From assembly GCF_002775205.1 (NCBI RefSeq), contig NC_036461.1, forward strand, positions 14,607,015 through 14,671,014: 64,000 bases of DNA. Direction: 5' to 3'. Position numbers and translations under genes: made by a program. The notes under the pieces were generated by a model. The model did not search any database, had not been told where the DNA came from, and saw only the letters and a list, made by a program, of their open reading frames with translations. This document shows positions 62,761 to 64,000 of this stretch, piece after piece; within the stretch, counting starts at the first letter, position 1; each line of letters begins with the position of its first letter. The DNA comes from Xiphophorus maculatus (lineage: Eukaryota > Chordata > Actinopteri > Cyprinodontiformes > Poeciliidae).

Positions 62761-62799
62761 GTCAAAGGAACCATAGAAGAAGAGCATTCTCCTAAATAA

Positions 62800-64000
62800 A
62801 CACAAGAGCTGACTAACCTGAACTAACAGAACTGACTAACCTGAAGTAAAGCTAAGTTGTCCTTACTGGATTTTCCTCACTTTTCCATTTGTTAGCTGAA
62901 GACAAAGTTTGAAAACCAGTTACAGCTTACCAGTTACAACATTGTTAAATTATTTCATAAAATCCTGCAATTCTTAAAGGAATTGTTTTGTTATTTATAT
63001 TATTTTTTAGAAATAAGCCTTGTTTAGTTAATATATTATTATTTAAAAATTTTCTTTATGTTTGTATTGGGGCAGACGTTATCTTAGAAACTATACTTTT
63101 CATTTAAATACATATCATCAGAATTGTCAACACTGTTCAATACAGGAAAAAATGCTGTATTATAGTTTCAATACCTCCCACCTCTAGAAAAATCTTGTAA
63201 AAAACATCTTGATGACAGGATGGAGCAGGAGATGGATGAACTAACTGAGGTGGGAGTTGCTCTGGTCAGTCATCCTGATCTGACAGGGGAAGCTTTTGAT
63301 TTATTAATCTGTCTGTCTTAACCCCCTGTAGTTATGAGATCATGTCCAAAAGAAGTAGTTCCTAGTAGTGGTTGAAATATAATTCTTTTGTAGGAGCTCC
63401 TCATCTTAAAAGATAAAAAGAAAAGCTCTGTCATCTAGAAGAAGTTCAGAACTGAGCCACCACTTTTCACCATCAAAGCTAAGGTGACTCAGGTTTCTTC
63501 TATATGTTATTTAACTTTGAAGGGGGGAGGAGTCAAGCCCAAACCACAAAGAGGAGACCCTGGGTAGCACCTAGACATTATAGTAATGAATATACAGCTC
63601 TAACTAATTAAATTAGATTAGCTTTTAAATTATATGCTACTTTAGTAATTCAATTGAAAAGTTTACAACTGGAATGTTGTACTGAAAAGTGCATCACATA
63701 TTCTACATATACTGTATTTACCCTTAAATACTGGGCTGGGGTTCCTTTTGAATGGATTATTGCATCAGTGCAACATAGCATGGAGGTGATAGCTCTGTGG
63801 TCCTGCTAAGATGTTTAGGAAGTCTATTGTTGGCTTCCTCTGTTGTCTTTCATCTGTCACTTTGGGGTATTAGACAGGCTAATCTGCTGACCAACCAAGC
63901 ACAGTGATGCCATGGTCAGTAAAACAGGTATGTTGGCATTATGACCATGTGCTAAGTCCTGCTGGTAAAGGGAATCAGCATCTCTATAAAATTTGTCAGC
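62800..64000. other. Gene-free right flank
   Basis: AT-rich sequence without a recognisable exon, transposon end or RNA gene. Confidence 0.45.

Overview
The window looks like ray-finned (teleost) fish DNA. It is AT-rich, has compact intron-containing genes, and carries teleost-type Tc1/mariner and hAT relics, tRNA-derived SINEs, L2/Rex1-like LINE tails and a BEL/Pao element. The SINE style hints at a percomorph, perhaps a cyprinodontiform, but this is only a guess. All identifications were made by reading translations and splice sites by eye.

Gene layout, left to right: pcare (minus, 2 coding exons, 7795-3561); a 2-exon gene for a small secreted Tyr/Pro/Gly-rich protein I do not recognise (minus, 10436-9197); spdya (plus, 6 coding exons, 13836-16286); trmt61b (minus, 7 exons, 22044-17568); wdr43 (plus, 18 exons, 23823-37785); a divergent SLC1-family transporter (minus, 13 exons, 50740-44148). 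In each case the exons join in frame at GT/AG sites without any sequence repair, giving proteins of 1140, 295, 306, 477, 650 and 490 residues. spdya, trmt61b, wdr43 and pcare are also neighbours on human 2p23, so this is a conserved block. Here, however, pcare lies on the spdya side instead of beyond wdr43.

The genes do not form one pathway: photoreceptor actin regulation (pcare), CDK activation (spdya), mitochondrial RNA methylation (trmt61b), ribosome biogenesis (wdr43) and membrane transport (SLC1-like). spdya and trmt61b converge; trmt61b and wdr43 diverge.

Repeats: a Tc1-like relic with a hAT MITE inside it (19.66-21.06 kb), a hAT element with an exact 8-bp target duplication (26.36-27.62 kb), a TTAA-flanked MITE (46.8-47.3 kb), a SINE with a clear target duplication (41.4 kb), more Tc1 and LINE relics, and one BEL/Pao LTR retrotransposon (54.97-61.90 kb) whose recognisable end repeats are identical, so it inserted recently.

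The points most worth a second look are the unrecognised secreted protein next to spdya, and the SLC1 paralogue, which is intact but has replaced several residues central to substrate and cation binding.
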